Assembly: GCA_022494885.1 (NCBI GenBank)
Contig: JAGVSM010002435.1
Coordinates: forward strand, 124,001 to 188,000
Reading direction: 5' to 3'
Source of the DNA: Micrasema longulum
Taxonomy: Eukaryota; Arthropoda; Insecta; Trichoptera; Brachycentridae
Length of the DNA stretch: 64,000 nucleotides
The notes beneath the pieces are model-generated. The model had not been told where the DNA came from, did not search any database, and was given only the letters and a program-made list of their open reading frames with translations. A program made the position numbers and the translations under genes. Below are positions 56,201 to 64,000 of the stretch, in pieces (the first letter of the stretch is position 1; each line of letters starts with the position of its first letter).

Positions 56201-59200
56201 TGGTTAGATCCCCAGGAACAGATTAATGGGGAATATAAAGGTTCCACTGCATATAATACATTTTAAGATAATCAGATATTGCAGCAGCTAGTTGATTTAA
56301 ATAAAATATTTTAAAAGGTGTAATTTTATTTTGATGTGAATATTCATTCATATTGATCCAAAAAGTGAGCGCTTCAAATATAGATTATATGATTTGATGC
56401 ACGATTAGCAATATTATCTCGGCTGTTGAGACGCTTAAATAGCAAGTGCGGAGGTCCTCTAGGGGGGCGGTACCTGGCTGCCGGGGAGAGACTCGGAGAG
56501 CGTGGAGTGGGAGGGGTGTGCGGGTAGTCCTCCCACCGAGCTGTGCAAGTGCGCGGGAGACATGGATGCCGGAGCCTGATTACACACACACCTTTATGCT
56601 AACCGTTCCTATTATGGCCGCTTGTTAACGCCCATTTTTTAAATACAAAAGAGATGCATCCGTTGGCAGTAAGAATTGTTGCAGTTTTTAAAAACACACA
56701 TTGTGATTTAAAATAAGATTTCCATGTTATCGAAATTGTCAAACTTACCATCTCCCTTCTAAACTTCATAAGGAAAAGATGTATTTTTTTACATTATCAA
56801 TGACGCATAATTAAAAAGACACGTTACTAATGCAAAGAAAATGAAATTTCAATTTGTGGGTCTTCCGAGCCTTCATTCTCTAATGGACTTCGTCATGATG
56901 ATACGCAGAAATATTTATTTTTTATTCTTGAAATAGTGCACATATTTTTATATGACTTATACATATACCATTTATAAATTATTCAATACATACTTATGCG
57001 TTAACGTTAAGTTTAAATTTTGATATGGAAAGTGAAGTGATTATGTATTCCTTTCATTATAAATACTTTTTCTCATTTCATAATACTTTTTTACCGCCTT
57101 ATATAAAATTGAGTTATGTGATATCCTCTAATTTTTAAATGGGAGTCTGATTGTATTTTGTTTTTTTTTTGTGGATTATTGTTTATTTATGTTTTTTTTC
57201 TCCGGCATTGTGTTTATGTTCCAGTTGACATTGATTTTATTTGTAATTAGAATTTTATACACAAATATCATGGTATGAAATATGCAGTCGTGTGTGATGA
57301 AAAAATGCATCAATTGCATTCTAACTGTGGAAAACAAAACAGATTTTTAATTTAATTTGTAAATACAATCCAATTTACCAAATAAGTAGATAATTGGCTA
57401 TATTTTTAAGCATACTTTAAAAAATTTTGACAGCTGCCAGCTAGTGTCGTTTTTATGATAACAAGTTACACAGAAATAAATATGTATATCTTTTTTTACA
57501 TTAATGATGAATTGCATATAAATATTTACTGTATCTACTAGTAAAGGAGTAACGTGTTTATTTATTATATGTCATTGTAGATTAAACATGACTTGATTTT
57601 ATCAGACTTTATAAAACATGTGTTTTTCCAAACATATGTTATTAAAGCATAATTAAATATGTTTTTCCATTTTTAGAGAAAGAAATAAAACGTAATAAAT
57701 TTTAATACGTTTTATTTCCATTATAAAAAAGTTGTTTATGAGTTTTAAAACCGGCTAGACCAATGAAAAAATTTATAAACCAAATGATTGAAAACCGAGT
57801 GCATACACAGAGTGGGTTCCATCCTCTCTGCCTATCTATAATAGGAATAGCATGGTTCACTGGAATATCCCACAGATGGTCATCCATTGACGTTAACAAG
57901 CGACCTTATTTTTTACTCATTACTATAATTTAAACATTATTAAAAATAAATTTGTTCAAATGATAATTCGATAGTCAACAAACTTCAGTTATATAAATTA
58001 GAAATATGTGAAAAAGGGACAACAAGACATTCTCAAGTGTTGGTTTGAATAGATCTGATCCACATATACATCTGTGGCATCCAGTAAAAAATATTTGAAC
58101 TTTTGGATTCCAAAATCGAAAATCAAAATCTATGTTTGTATTATTATGTAAATGTCTTAGATTATTAGTCTGTAATGAATTCATATGCTTGTGTATATCA
58201 AAGTGTCGGATGCTTTGCATATACACAAATTTGGATAATTTTAACACATGGAAATAACATAAACATTTAATGTACTAATGGTCCACAAACAAAAATGCCA
58301 GGGCCAATGAGTCTACATGTATATTAGGAACTTTAACCACATAAATATTTTAACTTGCATTAATCCATAGATCCCAAGGGGTCGATTGTCGACCCCAACT
58401 AAATGAATGTGAAAAATCTCATAAGGCCTATTATCACCCGTAAAGTTGTCTTAAAGTTATTAAATTGAATATTGAGAATTTCAAAGTGATATTTTGAAAA
58501 CTAATCAAACTCGTTTCACAAAAACTATGGTTAGTCATTGTCTTAGAATAAAAAAAATGGATAAAATTTCTCTACTGACATTTCTTGTTAGAACTGCATT
58601 TTAGCTATAATAATAAAAATACTTTACTATGTTATTTCCACTGTTATTTATAAAATTTTCATCAGTGACCAGGTTCCTCCGAGATCGACACCAGTCTGAT
58701 AATGTTGATAAAGACAAAACCCGATGTGAAAAAATTTAATTAAGTATTTTTCGCATTAAAATTTAAATAAATTATGATTATTTTTGCCTGACAGAGTTGA
58801 AAATTGAGGGATCAAAAATTGTAAAACCCACGGTGAACCGACACTGAACCGACAATATCTCTAGTACATTATATAATATTATGATAGTAAATATGTAATT
58901 AAAACCAATAAACAATACATACAAGACCTACATAAATATGTTTACAAAAGTAGAATTTAAACTTGGTGGTGTGTAGTTGATTATTTTAATCAGCAACGAG
59001 TTATTACAATATGTTCAAAACCATGTAGTGCAATATTGACACAAGGCAGCATTGTATCAATGCAGTTAATGAGTGAACTATAAACAATAGTATTTTTATT
59101 ATTTTATAATAATCTAAGCCACCATTTAAAAAAATGAAAATGAGTAATTTAATTTACAGACAGGAGCTCGATTAAAACATGTCTTACAAAGTGCAGAAAT

Positions 59201-62200
59201 TCAGAATGTTAAATACCTACTTAATACTACCTACCTAGATTAACTGTAATATTATATTTAAATTTTGAAATAGTACACACATAAACATATTCAAATGTGT
59301 TGTCTAATAATAACGTTATAATTTATTATATAATTTATAAATACTTCAGTACATAATGTCTTAACTTTAAGTTTAAATTTAGGCATATTTTTTTCTTCAT
59401 AATATATATGTTTTCTTCCTACTTTATAATAACTATACACCCGGAACCTCTTTTTACACGGGGGACACGTTCCACGTAGCACTGTGTAAAAGAAGTCAAC
59501 GGTGGATAGGTTTCCTTGTATAAAAAATCAATTTGGGATTTCAAAAAATTAAATTGTTAAACGATTATTCACTATGACGATCATCATATTATACACACCT
59601 AGTAAGTAAAAGAGCAATGTAGGGGGGATTCCAAAAATTAATAGTAATACTATTACACTTTAAAGTTGTTTTAATGAATTTTTGTAACATGTTATTTTGA
59701 AATTGTAAAAAAAGAAGTTCCGGTGTTGTGTAAAAGGCATTTGTGCGATATAATAAATAAATCAAAATTTTATTTAGGCAATGAAACCAAGTACAAAAAT
59801 ATCAATTATGTATCTTAAAATATTGATTAAATTTGCGTCACTTTCTATAATATCATCGGTTGACAGGTAAAACTCATTAAGAACAGATTTATAGTAAAAT
59901 GACTTTATCTCACTAAGTTCTAGCAAAACTGTAGCGTGGAAAGTCACAAAATCATACACTGCTTTTTCAAACCGCTTAATGGACTTTTTTTTTTACCTGT
60001 TAACTGACGATACGTAATTAGCTACATTGGATAAAAACAAGATAGTAAAATGATGGAGCGGAGACTTACAGTGTGATACTTGTGCAGCATGTAGGGGTCT
60101 TGCCTGTTGGGGGAGTGTCTCTGCTGGGGGGTGGAGGCCCCAGAGTGGGGAGTGTGGGGTGCCCCGGGGGGCAGAGGGGCGGGGGGCGAGCCGCTGCCCC
60201 CGCGGCCCCCTCCTCCCCGCGCCACCAGGTTCATGTGCTCGTAACTGCCCACCTAAGATATAAAAAAAACATTTTTCATAAATTACACTTATAATTTTCT
60301 CAGGAATACTGTTCTAATGAAACACAAATATTTACTGTTTTGCTTTGTGGCAAACAAACAATGCGTAAAAACAGAATTGGGAGTATTTGTATAAGTGACT
60401 AAAGCGTACCCTAGATTCCAGTTCTTCCGCTCGAGCCTCGGTGGTTTGCTTTTCCTCCTGAATAAGCCGGATCTCGTTGTTGATGGCATCCAACTGCTCC
60501 TGCAGCATGAGGGCCAGGGCCGCGGCATCCGTGTGGCCCCCGCCGCCACCTCCCGGGGACAGTGCCTCCGCCACAGCACTGAATATACTATCACCGTCAT
60601 CATTCTATAACACACACAAAAACAGCGCGTTATCGTTTGAAATAATAAATATAAAATCGTAACATATTATGGGCCCCTCTAATGTCTAAAAATACAAAGT
60701 ATCCGAAAAGAATGTGTGCAGTTTAAAAGTTAAATAAATATAAACAATTTGTCGTAGATCAATTTTTTATTTTCTTCGCAATTTGAAGTACATTAAAAAA
60801 TCATATTACATTATTAAAATAGTATTATTTATTTGTATTTGGCTCTTTAGGCTTAAACTGTACTGAAATAAAATCCAGTAAAATAACTTATTATATTACA
60901 CGCTTAAATAAAAAATTTCATTCAATCAAAATACAAATCATGTGATATGAAATTATAGAAAAAATTAACACTATCAAAGGTCTTTTTATTCGAGCGAAAA
61001 TTCTTTGATTTTTAATAGCAACAAAAAGTTGTGTCATTTATAGTGAAAACATTTTATCCGGAGAGTCAGATAAGATGTTTTCATTTAAAATCATTGAAAA
61101 ATCTTTTTTTTCTAAATAAACTTTTAGGTTATTATGATTTACCCATATATTTTAATTTTGATGGCTATTTTCAACAAGTCATAAATAACTCACTATTAGA
61201 AAATATGGAAATGAAGTTATGGTAGAAGACAGGGCGAACCTTTGATCTGTGAATCCACGATACTAGCCACGGGACCACAGAAACCTGATTCAATTTATAA
61301 ATCTAAAAGACTTGAGTCTGGACTTAGGATTCTGGACTCTATGTAATTATAGTCAAGGAACATAACTTCTTGGTGTAATAAATTGTATTGTGAAATAACT
61401 TTCTTACTACTTTCATGTAATAAGGAAATATCACATACTGCGAATACGGATAAAAATATATGAAATGATTTTAGAAAAATTAATTGTATTTTCAAAATCA
61501 ATCAAGCTTTAAAAAATATGTCCCTCCAAAACGCAAAATGTTTGACCTTGATAATTATGACATCAAGATTCATGACAATGATATATTTAAATTTAAACTG
61601 TCATAAACAAAGTTCAAAATTTACCCGAATCGTGACGTATCAGGGGCGTGGCCAATGCAATGGTCCGTTTTCACGGGAATTCAAAATTATAAATTAAAAA
61701 AAAAAATTATGCAAATAATAAGCAGTAAAAAAAAATATTTTTACTTTTTACTAAATATTTTTTACTACTTAGAATTTCCCTATTCTACAAGTTCTTCATC
61801 CCCCTTGTTAAACTTTTAAACTGGAAAATCCTCTCTCAACACCTTCTATTACAAAAAAACGGCATCAGATTTGAAATTGATTGACAAGTAAAGTAAAACG
61901 TAAGTAAAAGTAAAAGTAAAACCTAGAAATCAAGGACACCTACTAAAAATAAGATATAAAATATGAGTTTATCGTTGTCAAATTTCTTAAGCACGTTTGG
62001 TCAGATGAGTGAATGAAATAAAAATAGATTAGTTAAGCGAGGAAACTTATTTTACAAGTAAACATTTCTTCCACCATGTGTAATATGTATAATGTATAAC
62101 CCAGAAATAGCCATGCCAAAGTGAAAGCAAGGATTGAGTATTTTTTAAAGGGCCGATAATCAAATTAAAAAAGTAATTAAAAATCAGTCTTAAAATACAC

Positions 62201-63305
62201 AAGACATAAAGGTACCCAACACTTGGCCGCATGAGATCAATAATTTAATGTATCAACAGAGATGGTCAACATTTTTGAAAAGGAAATATGAAGGCATTTA
62301 CAGGGTTCATGAACTGTGGCTGATTTTAATTTTTAAAGTATTTTTTCTGAGGTAAGTATTTTACAGATATGATATGGTTTGTTCATAAAATACGTACTTA
62401 TTTCTTACTGGGAATCCCATGCCAGAGAATGTATTTAACAGGTTTAAAAAAAGTAAGACACTTAGCACCTCAGAGTAGTAATTCTCTAGAGAAGCCCTTC
62501 CAGCTCTATTGCATAGAACAAAAGCGTTCCAAATTTATGGTTTGGTTTTAGTTTGGTTTTTAGTTTAACAAACGTTTTCACTTTGCGGTAGAAATTTTCA
62601 GCCCAAGTACCTACGGCCCGTTGTATTTCTGTAATCTGCAGCTAACTTTGTGGTCAATAATCATAGGATGGTTTTTATCCATATGGGCGACTCTATTAGA
62701 TATTACTCTAAGCTTAACACACTGTGTAACATTCATAATTTAAGCACTGTAAATGCCAAATCTTCCTTATTCCCATCTCATAGAGGTTTTCTTGTTGAAA
62801 AATCTATTCATTTTGATAAACTCCATAGTAGGTTATCCAGTACTTGTAAATAAAGATAAAAACTTTAAAAAATATATACTTATATATATTTGCGTTCTCA
62901 AGATTTACCCAAATATTTAAATTTTGGGCCATTTCTGAGTTGTAAATAACTCGCTAAAAGAAAATGCGAATCAAGTTGTAGTACAGAGGGGTTCGGACCT
63001 CGGACCTCGAACCTCTGATCTGTGAGTCCGCAACCACTAACCACAGGACCACAACAGGATTAATTTTTAAAATATATTTTATTTACTCCAGGATGGCTGG
63101 GTGGTGCAAGGCCAATTTTATAGTTGGATTGCATTCGTTAGAGTTGCGGGCGCCTTTACGTATTGCGTAGTTCCACTGAACAAACCTCGGCGTCGGTACT
63201 AACATCAAAAGCCTGTTGTACGTTGGCCAGCACGTGCGCCTGTTGGAGCTTCTCCCACTCCGCCGCTCCCTCGGGTATCCCCCCTCGCCCCAGGCACCCA
63301 TCCAG
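41089..63305 (-). CDS. Liprin-alpha: Liprin-alpha, 3' 13 exons (gene continues beyond 64 kb)
   Basis: Thirteen minus-strand exons (63186-63305, 60410-60604, 60070-60252, 56474-56575, 52511-52635, 51648-51692, 50408-50549, 49298-49479, 45609-45967, 44464-44578, 44225-44381, 41305-41421, 41089-41217) are phase-compatible and encode the last 656 residues. Liprin-alpha is a cytoplasmic scaffold of presynaptic active zones that binds LAR-type receptor phosphatases, RIM/ELKS and kinesin-3. Seen here: the end of the coiled-coil region ([20 protein letters not shown]), a Gly/Pro/Ser-rich linker, the [15 protein letters not shown] motif, and three SAM domains ([51 protein letters not shown]). The N-terminal coiled coils lie outside the window. 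The C-terminus ends MAAKAS, not the class I PDZ ligand known from vertebrate liprins. Confidence 0.95.
41305..41421 (-). CDS. Liprin-alpha: Liprin-alpha exon, SAM3 core
   Basis: [20 protein letters not shown] and [10 protein letters not shown]. Acceptor TTATTGCAG, donor CAG|GTATGT, phase 0 to 0 (117 bp). Confidence 0.95.
42069..43046 (-). mobile_element. mariner element, internally deleted (978 bp)
   Basis: GGTGTACAAATAAGTTTCC (42069) and GGTATACAAAGAAGTTTCC (reverse complement ending at 43046) are the terminal inverted repeats. TA flanks both ends (42067-42068, 43047-43048). On the minus strand a start MSNFKPNN is followed by broken text, then after a deletion [57 protein letters not shown] and [14 protein letters not shown] to the stop. 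The helix-turn-helix region and first catalytic Asp (TGDEKW) are missing, and stops occur. It is a dead copy in a liprin-alpha intron. A full mariner is about 1.3 kb. Confidence 0.92.
43530..44005. other. GC-rich island of unknown origin in liprin intron
   Basis: About 475 bp are far richer in G+C than the surrounding intron (CTGCTTCCAGACCGCTGGG, GGGCCGGGGGATTTTTG). The plus strand has a 90-codon open frame (43677-43949) without recognisable domain. It is probably an inserted mobile element or a 5' UTR of one. It does not resemble a liprin exon. Confidence 0.45.
44225..44381 (-). CDS. Liprin-alpha: Liprin-alpha exon, SAM2 end and SAM3 start
   Basis: (R)[40 protein letters not shown]. Acceptor TTTATTGCAG, donor AAA|GTAAGA. 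It is phase 2 in, phase 0 out. Confidence 0.95.
44464..44578 (-). CDS. Liprin-alpha: Liprin-alpha exon, SAM2 core
   Basis: (G)[20 protein letters not shown] then [16 protein letters not shown]. Acceptor CTTTTCTAG, donor AG|GTGAGA. It is phase 1 in, phase 2 out. Confidence 0.95.
44751..44892 (-). repeat. SINE family C copy (reverse)
   Basis: Diagnostic TTTTGCACCACAACAGGCC..AAGGCCCACTTACAG block and degraded tRNA-like head (GGAATCGAACACTACACCACG). It lies in a liprin-alpha intron. Confidence 0.7.
44937..45105 (+). mobile_element. LINE 3' UTR with (AAAT)n end
   Basis: Contains GATCTTGATCTTGTCTTGATATCCCTTATGTTTGTCAATGC..TGGACAATGTCTGTAAATAAATAAATG. It is the same 3' end as the reverse copy at 31389-31560. 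Truncated to its 3' UTR. Confidence 0.7.
45260..45412 (-). repeat. SINE family A copy (reverse)
   Basis: The reverse complement has GGTTGTGGTCCCGTGGCTAGTGTTGCAG and GATCAGAGGTCCGGGGTTCGAACCCC (a clean B box), then the GAGTTGTTTGTAACTTATTG..AAATATTTGGGTAAAT body. It is the best-conserved head of this family. Confidence 0.8.
45427..45500 (+). repeat. Dispersed repeat D, fragment
   Basis: ATGTATCGTATTATCAGCGCTATGATT...TTACTCCGC.TG.GGCGTGA matches the start of 4430-4663. Confidence 0.5.
45609..45967 (-). CDS. Liprin-alpha: Liprin-alpha exon, SAM1
   Basis: (G)[88 protein letters not shown]: the first SAM domain plus the start of SAM2, very close to the family. The acceptor is GCAGTAG|GG and the donor CTCG|GTAACT. 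It is strikingly GC-rich in third positions, and as a by-product the plus strand is also open (176 codons). Confidence 0.96.
46000..47160. other. Liprin intron; a pair of short inverted repeats near 46655-46720
   Basis: GTTCACACGAGGACAATAGG and its near reverse complement GTTCTCGTGTGAAC lie about 60 bp apart (46651-46716). GTTCACACGAGGACAATG also occurs at 23639. It is probably a small palindromic MITE. The rest is AT-rich with no gene. Confidence 0.45.
47171..47357. repeat. 27-bp perfect inverted repeat, 133-bp loop
   Basis: AAAACTCATTAAGTACAGATTTATGGT (47171-47197) is the exact reverse complement of 47331-47357. A close copy of one arm and part of the interior lies at 59865-59975. Both copies encode [14 protein letters not shown] on one strand, suggesting descent from a coding element. 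Confidence 0.75.
47397..48310. mobile_element. Foldback repeat E with nested retro-insertion
   Basis: The left arm (47452-47600: AACAAATTACAACAGGGATGG, ATATGGAAGTCTAGGCATTT, TTAAGTGGCCACTTTACACACTG) returns as reverse complement at 47788-47845 plus 48216-48310. The right arm is interrupted by a 357-bp insertion flanked by GCCAACGACAGGT. Without the insert the arms are about 150 bp each at high identity. Related ends occur at 6226, 16120, 48430-48760 and 62258. Confidence 0.85.
47846..48202 (+). pseudogene. Truncated processed retrocopy of an unknown mRNA
   Basis: This 357-bp insert is flanked by identical 13-bp duplications (47833-47845 and 48203-48215). It begins with an open frame ([20 protein letters not shown]...[16 protein letters not shown], stop at about 47998-48000). 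About 160 nt of non-coding sequence follow, then AATAAA at 48161-48166, and 13 nt later an A-rich tail from 48180. That is the anatomy of a reverse-transcribed, 5'-truncated polyadenylated mRNA. The parent protein was not recognised. The source could instead be a LINE 3' end, but no LINE motif is seen. Confidence 0.75.
48421..48762. mobile_element. Dispersed repeat E, second foldback copy
   Basis: The left end ATTACAACAGAGATGAAGAACATTTAAAAGAAGGTTATTTAGAAG faces AACCTTCTCTTAAATGTTCTTCATCTCTGTTGTAATATGTTA on the right (48713-48755). The interior has a counterpart of TTGAGTTTGTC.AAAT.TTTGTAGACAA from 47391. Its arms diverge from those at 47452, so it is an older sibling. Confidence 0.75.
49298..49479 (-). 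CDS. Liprin-alpha: Liprin-alpha exon, linker before SAM1
   Basis: [38 protein letters not shown], then DYGRQKKG. It is phase 0 in, phase 2 out (donor AAGGG|GTACGT). It is low-complexity and rich in Gly/Ser. Confidence 0.88.
49779..49940 (+). repeat. SINE family A copy
   Basis: CCAGGTTGTGGTCCTGTGGTAGTATTGTGGACTCACGG head, CAGAGGTTCAAATCCCACTCTATC B box, AGTTATTTACGACTT..AAATATTTGAGCAAATAATT body. Liprin intron. Confidence 0.75.
50408..50549 (-). CDS. Liprin-alpha: Liprin-alpha exon with [15 protein letters not shown] motif
   Basis: (S)[20 protein letters not shown], poly-Ala/His, then [18 protein letters not shown], a conserved liprin-alpha basic motif. It is phase 2 in, phase 0 out (donor AAG|GTACCA). 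Confidence 0.93.
51648..51692 (-). CDS. Liprin-alpha: Liprin-alpha 45-bp microexon
   Basis: (R)[14 protein letters not shown](R), bounded by GCTATCAG and CACAG|GTGCAT. Phase is 2 on both sides, so inclusion or skipping keeps the frame. It is a candidate cassette exon. It was recognised from splice borders and phase fit, and GTI is reminiscent of this region in other liprins, but this is the least certain exon. Confidence 0.7.
52090..52325 (-). repeat. Dispersed repeat D (inverted copy)
   Basis: Reverse complement of 4430-4663: GTTTCTCTAAAATGTATG, GAACTACTTTAAATGATGTCACAAG, AACCCACCAATCAGGA, AACTAGTGACGTCAC, CGATGCATAAAAATG. Liprin intron. Confidence 0.65.
52511..52635 (-). CDS. Liprin-alpha: Liprin-alpha exon, coiled-coil/linker
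   Basis: [20 protein letters not shown], then [20 protein letters not shown]. The LERVAQAL helix is conserved in liprins. Acceptor TAATTTCAG, donor CGAAG|GTATAA. It is phase 0 in, phase 2 out. Confidence 0.9.
52650..56460. other. Liprin intron, AT-rich, no exon recognised
   Basis: About 3.8 kb. Flanking exons are both phase 0 at this junction, so no missing exon is required. An inverted pair (ATCAAACACTGATTTAAT at 55673 and ATCAGTGTTTGATATTAAT at 55725) forms a small hairpin around 55670-55745. Confidence 0.5.
56474..56575 (-). CDS. Liprin-alpha: Liprin-alpha exon, Ser/His/Pro linker
   Basis: [34 protein letters not shown]. Acceptor TGTAATCAG, donor CAG|GTACCG, phase 0 on both sides (102 bp), so frame-neutral if skipped. 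It is an isolated GC-rich patch in AT-rich intron. Confidence 0.85.
56640..59860. other. Liprin intron, AT-rich, nothing recognised
   Basis: No exon or clear repeat apart from the partial copy at 59865-59975. Short frames (such as 57702-57899, minus strand) look chance or transposon-derived. Confidence 0.45.
59865..59975 (-). repeat. Copy of the 47.2 kb hairpin repeat
   Basis: GGTTGACAGGTAAAACTCATTAAGAACAGATTTATAGT is followed by CACTAAGTTCTA, CAAAACTGTA and ACCGCTTAATGGA, in the order seen at 47167-47290. Confidence 0.65.
60070..60252 (-). CDS. Liprin-alpha: Liprin-alpha exon, Gly/Pro-rich linker
   Basis: [20 protein letters not shown], Pro-rich stretch, [20 protein letters not shown](T). 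Donor ACT|GTAAGT, acceptor ATCTTAG, phase 0 to 0. Very GC-rich. Confidence 0.88.
60410..60604 (-). CDS. Liprin-alpha: Liprin-alpha exon, coiled-coil end
   Basis: [19 protein letters not shown], poly-Gly, then [20 protein letters not shown] and [16 protein letters not shown], one of the most conserved liprin-alpha stretches. Phase 0 to 0 (195 bp). Confidence 0.96.
61138..61290 (-). repeat. SINE family A copy (reverse)
   Basis: Body ACCCATATATTTTAATTTTGATGGC.ATTTTCAACAAGTCATAAATAACTC and head GATCTGTGAATCCACGATACTAGCCACGGGACCACAGAAACC. The B box is degraded. Confidence 0.7.
61420..61710 (+). repeat. Dispersed repeat F copy
   Basis: GGAAATATCACATACTGCGAATACGG and ATCGTGACGTATCAGGGGCG..CCAATGCAATGG..TTTTCACGGGAATTC align with 3765-4090 and, in part, 465-575. 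Confidence 0.6.
62258..62335 (+). repeat. Dispersed repeat E, fragment
   Basis: CAACAGAGATGGTCAACATTTTTGAAAAGGAAATATG..AAGGCATTTACAGGGTTCATGA resembles 6226-6290. A TTAACACACTGTGTAACATTCA block near 62710 may be its other side. Confidence 0.5.
62902..63058 (-). repeat. SINE family A copy (reverse), with internal duplication
   Basis: Reverse-oriented head ..GTCCGCAACCACTAACCACAGGACCACAACAGG with a B-box region in which CCTCGGACCTCGAACCTC is a local duplication. The body ACCCAAATATTTAAATTTTGGGCC is well kept. Confidence 0.75.
63186..63305 (-). CDS. Liprin-alpha: Liprin-alpha exon, most 5' in window
   Basis: [40 protein letters not shown]. Acceptor GTCCCCCAG, donor GAG|GTTTGT, phase 0 to 0. 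Upstream exons with the N-terminal coiled coils are not in the window. Confidence 0.9.
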
Positions 63306-63309
63306 CTGG

Positions 63310-64000
63310 GGGACATGTGTTAGTAGGTTAGAGTGAGGAAGTTTGGTTGTTATTAAATTTAAATTCTGTATTGACAATATGTATCGTCTTTCTTGGGGTG
63401 ATCCAGTGTATGTTAGATTCGTTCCGCCGTTTTGGCTACCATTGCATTATAAGGATAAACTATGTGCTGTGAAGAAAAAAATGTGTGTATGTATTAGTAG
63501 TTAGTACCGTGTCGCAGTCATTTAGTGTAATTTTTGTCTTGTGTAGTGCCGGGAATCATGTAGAGTTTAATTTAAGCCCGTCGTCTTTGTTTATGTTATT
63601 TTAATGTCTGTGTAATTCAATTGCCAACTGATAGTCACACTAAAATATGATTTCAAAGTGTTTTTTTTTCTATAATAAAAATATATCGGATTAAATGTTT
63701 ATCATGTCAATGAAAACATTTTTGAAATTCAAATTTGGGTTAGAACTAAACTTCCTCGTTGCATGTTATATGAATCATATCCCCAGGAATTTAAACATAC
63801 CCTTCACCATAACAGCAGGAAAATCACAATATACCATACAAAAGGTGTGAATGTGAAAATTAAAGAAAAATATTAATTAAATTAAAGATTATTTTAGCAA
63901 AAACAGTTTTATATGAATAATGATAATGATAGTGGAAATTTAATGAAAGATAACTAGAAATTCATGCAGATACAAAAGTAAATATATCTTATAACATAAG
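63310..64000. other. Liprin intron, nothing recognised
   Basis: AT-rich DNA without exon borders or repeats recognised. It should be an intron of liprin-alpha, because the protein's N-terminal half is still missing. Confidence 0.5.

Noticed and set aside
57702..57899. Minus-strand 65-codon frame as a liprin or new exon
   Set aside because: There is no acceptor/donor pair in phase, and no family resemblance; likely decayed repeat or chance.
1..64000. CRISPR array, prokaryotic operon or prophage
   Set aside because: The window has spliced animal genes and no spaced identical repeats or bacterial genes.

Overview
This 64 kb window is nuclear DNA from an animal, almost certainly an insect. It is AT-rich and full of introns, with canonical GT..AG splice sites. 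It carries a ZAD-type C2H2 zinc-finger gene (an arthropod family), decayed mariner/Tc1 transposases, 5'-truncated non-LTR retrotransposons, foldback/MITE elements and at least three tRNA-derived SINE families. I cannot name the species. No prokaryotic or viral gene is supported.

Layout. 0-12.6 kb (minus strand): four phase-compatible exons of an unidentified Ser/Pro-rich protein (start at 12609, exons at 12.3, 3.6 and 2.0 kb), running towards the low end of the window. A further possible start exon lies at 1.1 kb. The long introns hold transposon debris. 14.0-14.8 kb (minus): a complete three-exon gene for a 132-residue protein with two membrane segments. 16.6-20.9 kb (minus): a six-exon gene for a ZAD zinc-finger protein with seven C2H2 fingers, broken in this sequence by one extra base in exon 5. 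23.95-25.1 kb (plus): intronless POLR1E/RPA49, a subunit of RNA polymerase I. 32.1-36.8 kb (plus): two-exon BMS1, the GTPase of 40S ribosome assembly, with a TIR element in its intron. 41.1-63.3 kb (minus): thirteen exons of liprin-alpha (presynaptic active-zone scaffold). They encode the last 656 residues, including three SAM domains; the 5' half lies beyond 64 kb. BMS1 and liprin-alpha converge, and 4.2 kb between their stop codons contain a long foldback element.

The exon models rest on matching reading phase across every junction, recognisable protein families and splice-site dinucleotides. No alignments were run. POLR1E and BMS1 both serve ribosome production and lie about 7 kb apart on the same strand; nothing shows that they are co-regulated. 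The remaining genes look functionally unrelated.

The most unusual observations are: a one-base frameshift inside an otherwise coherent zinc-finger gene; a 357-bp processed-mRNA-like insertion with 13-bp target duplications nested in one arm of a foldback element; a near-perfect 310-bp hairpin at 18.7 kb; a 45-bp frame-preserving microexon and a GC-content mosaic among the liprin-alpha exons; and an unidentified Ser/Pro-rich gene. I found no convincing new multi-gene system.
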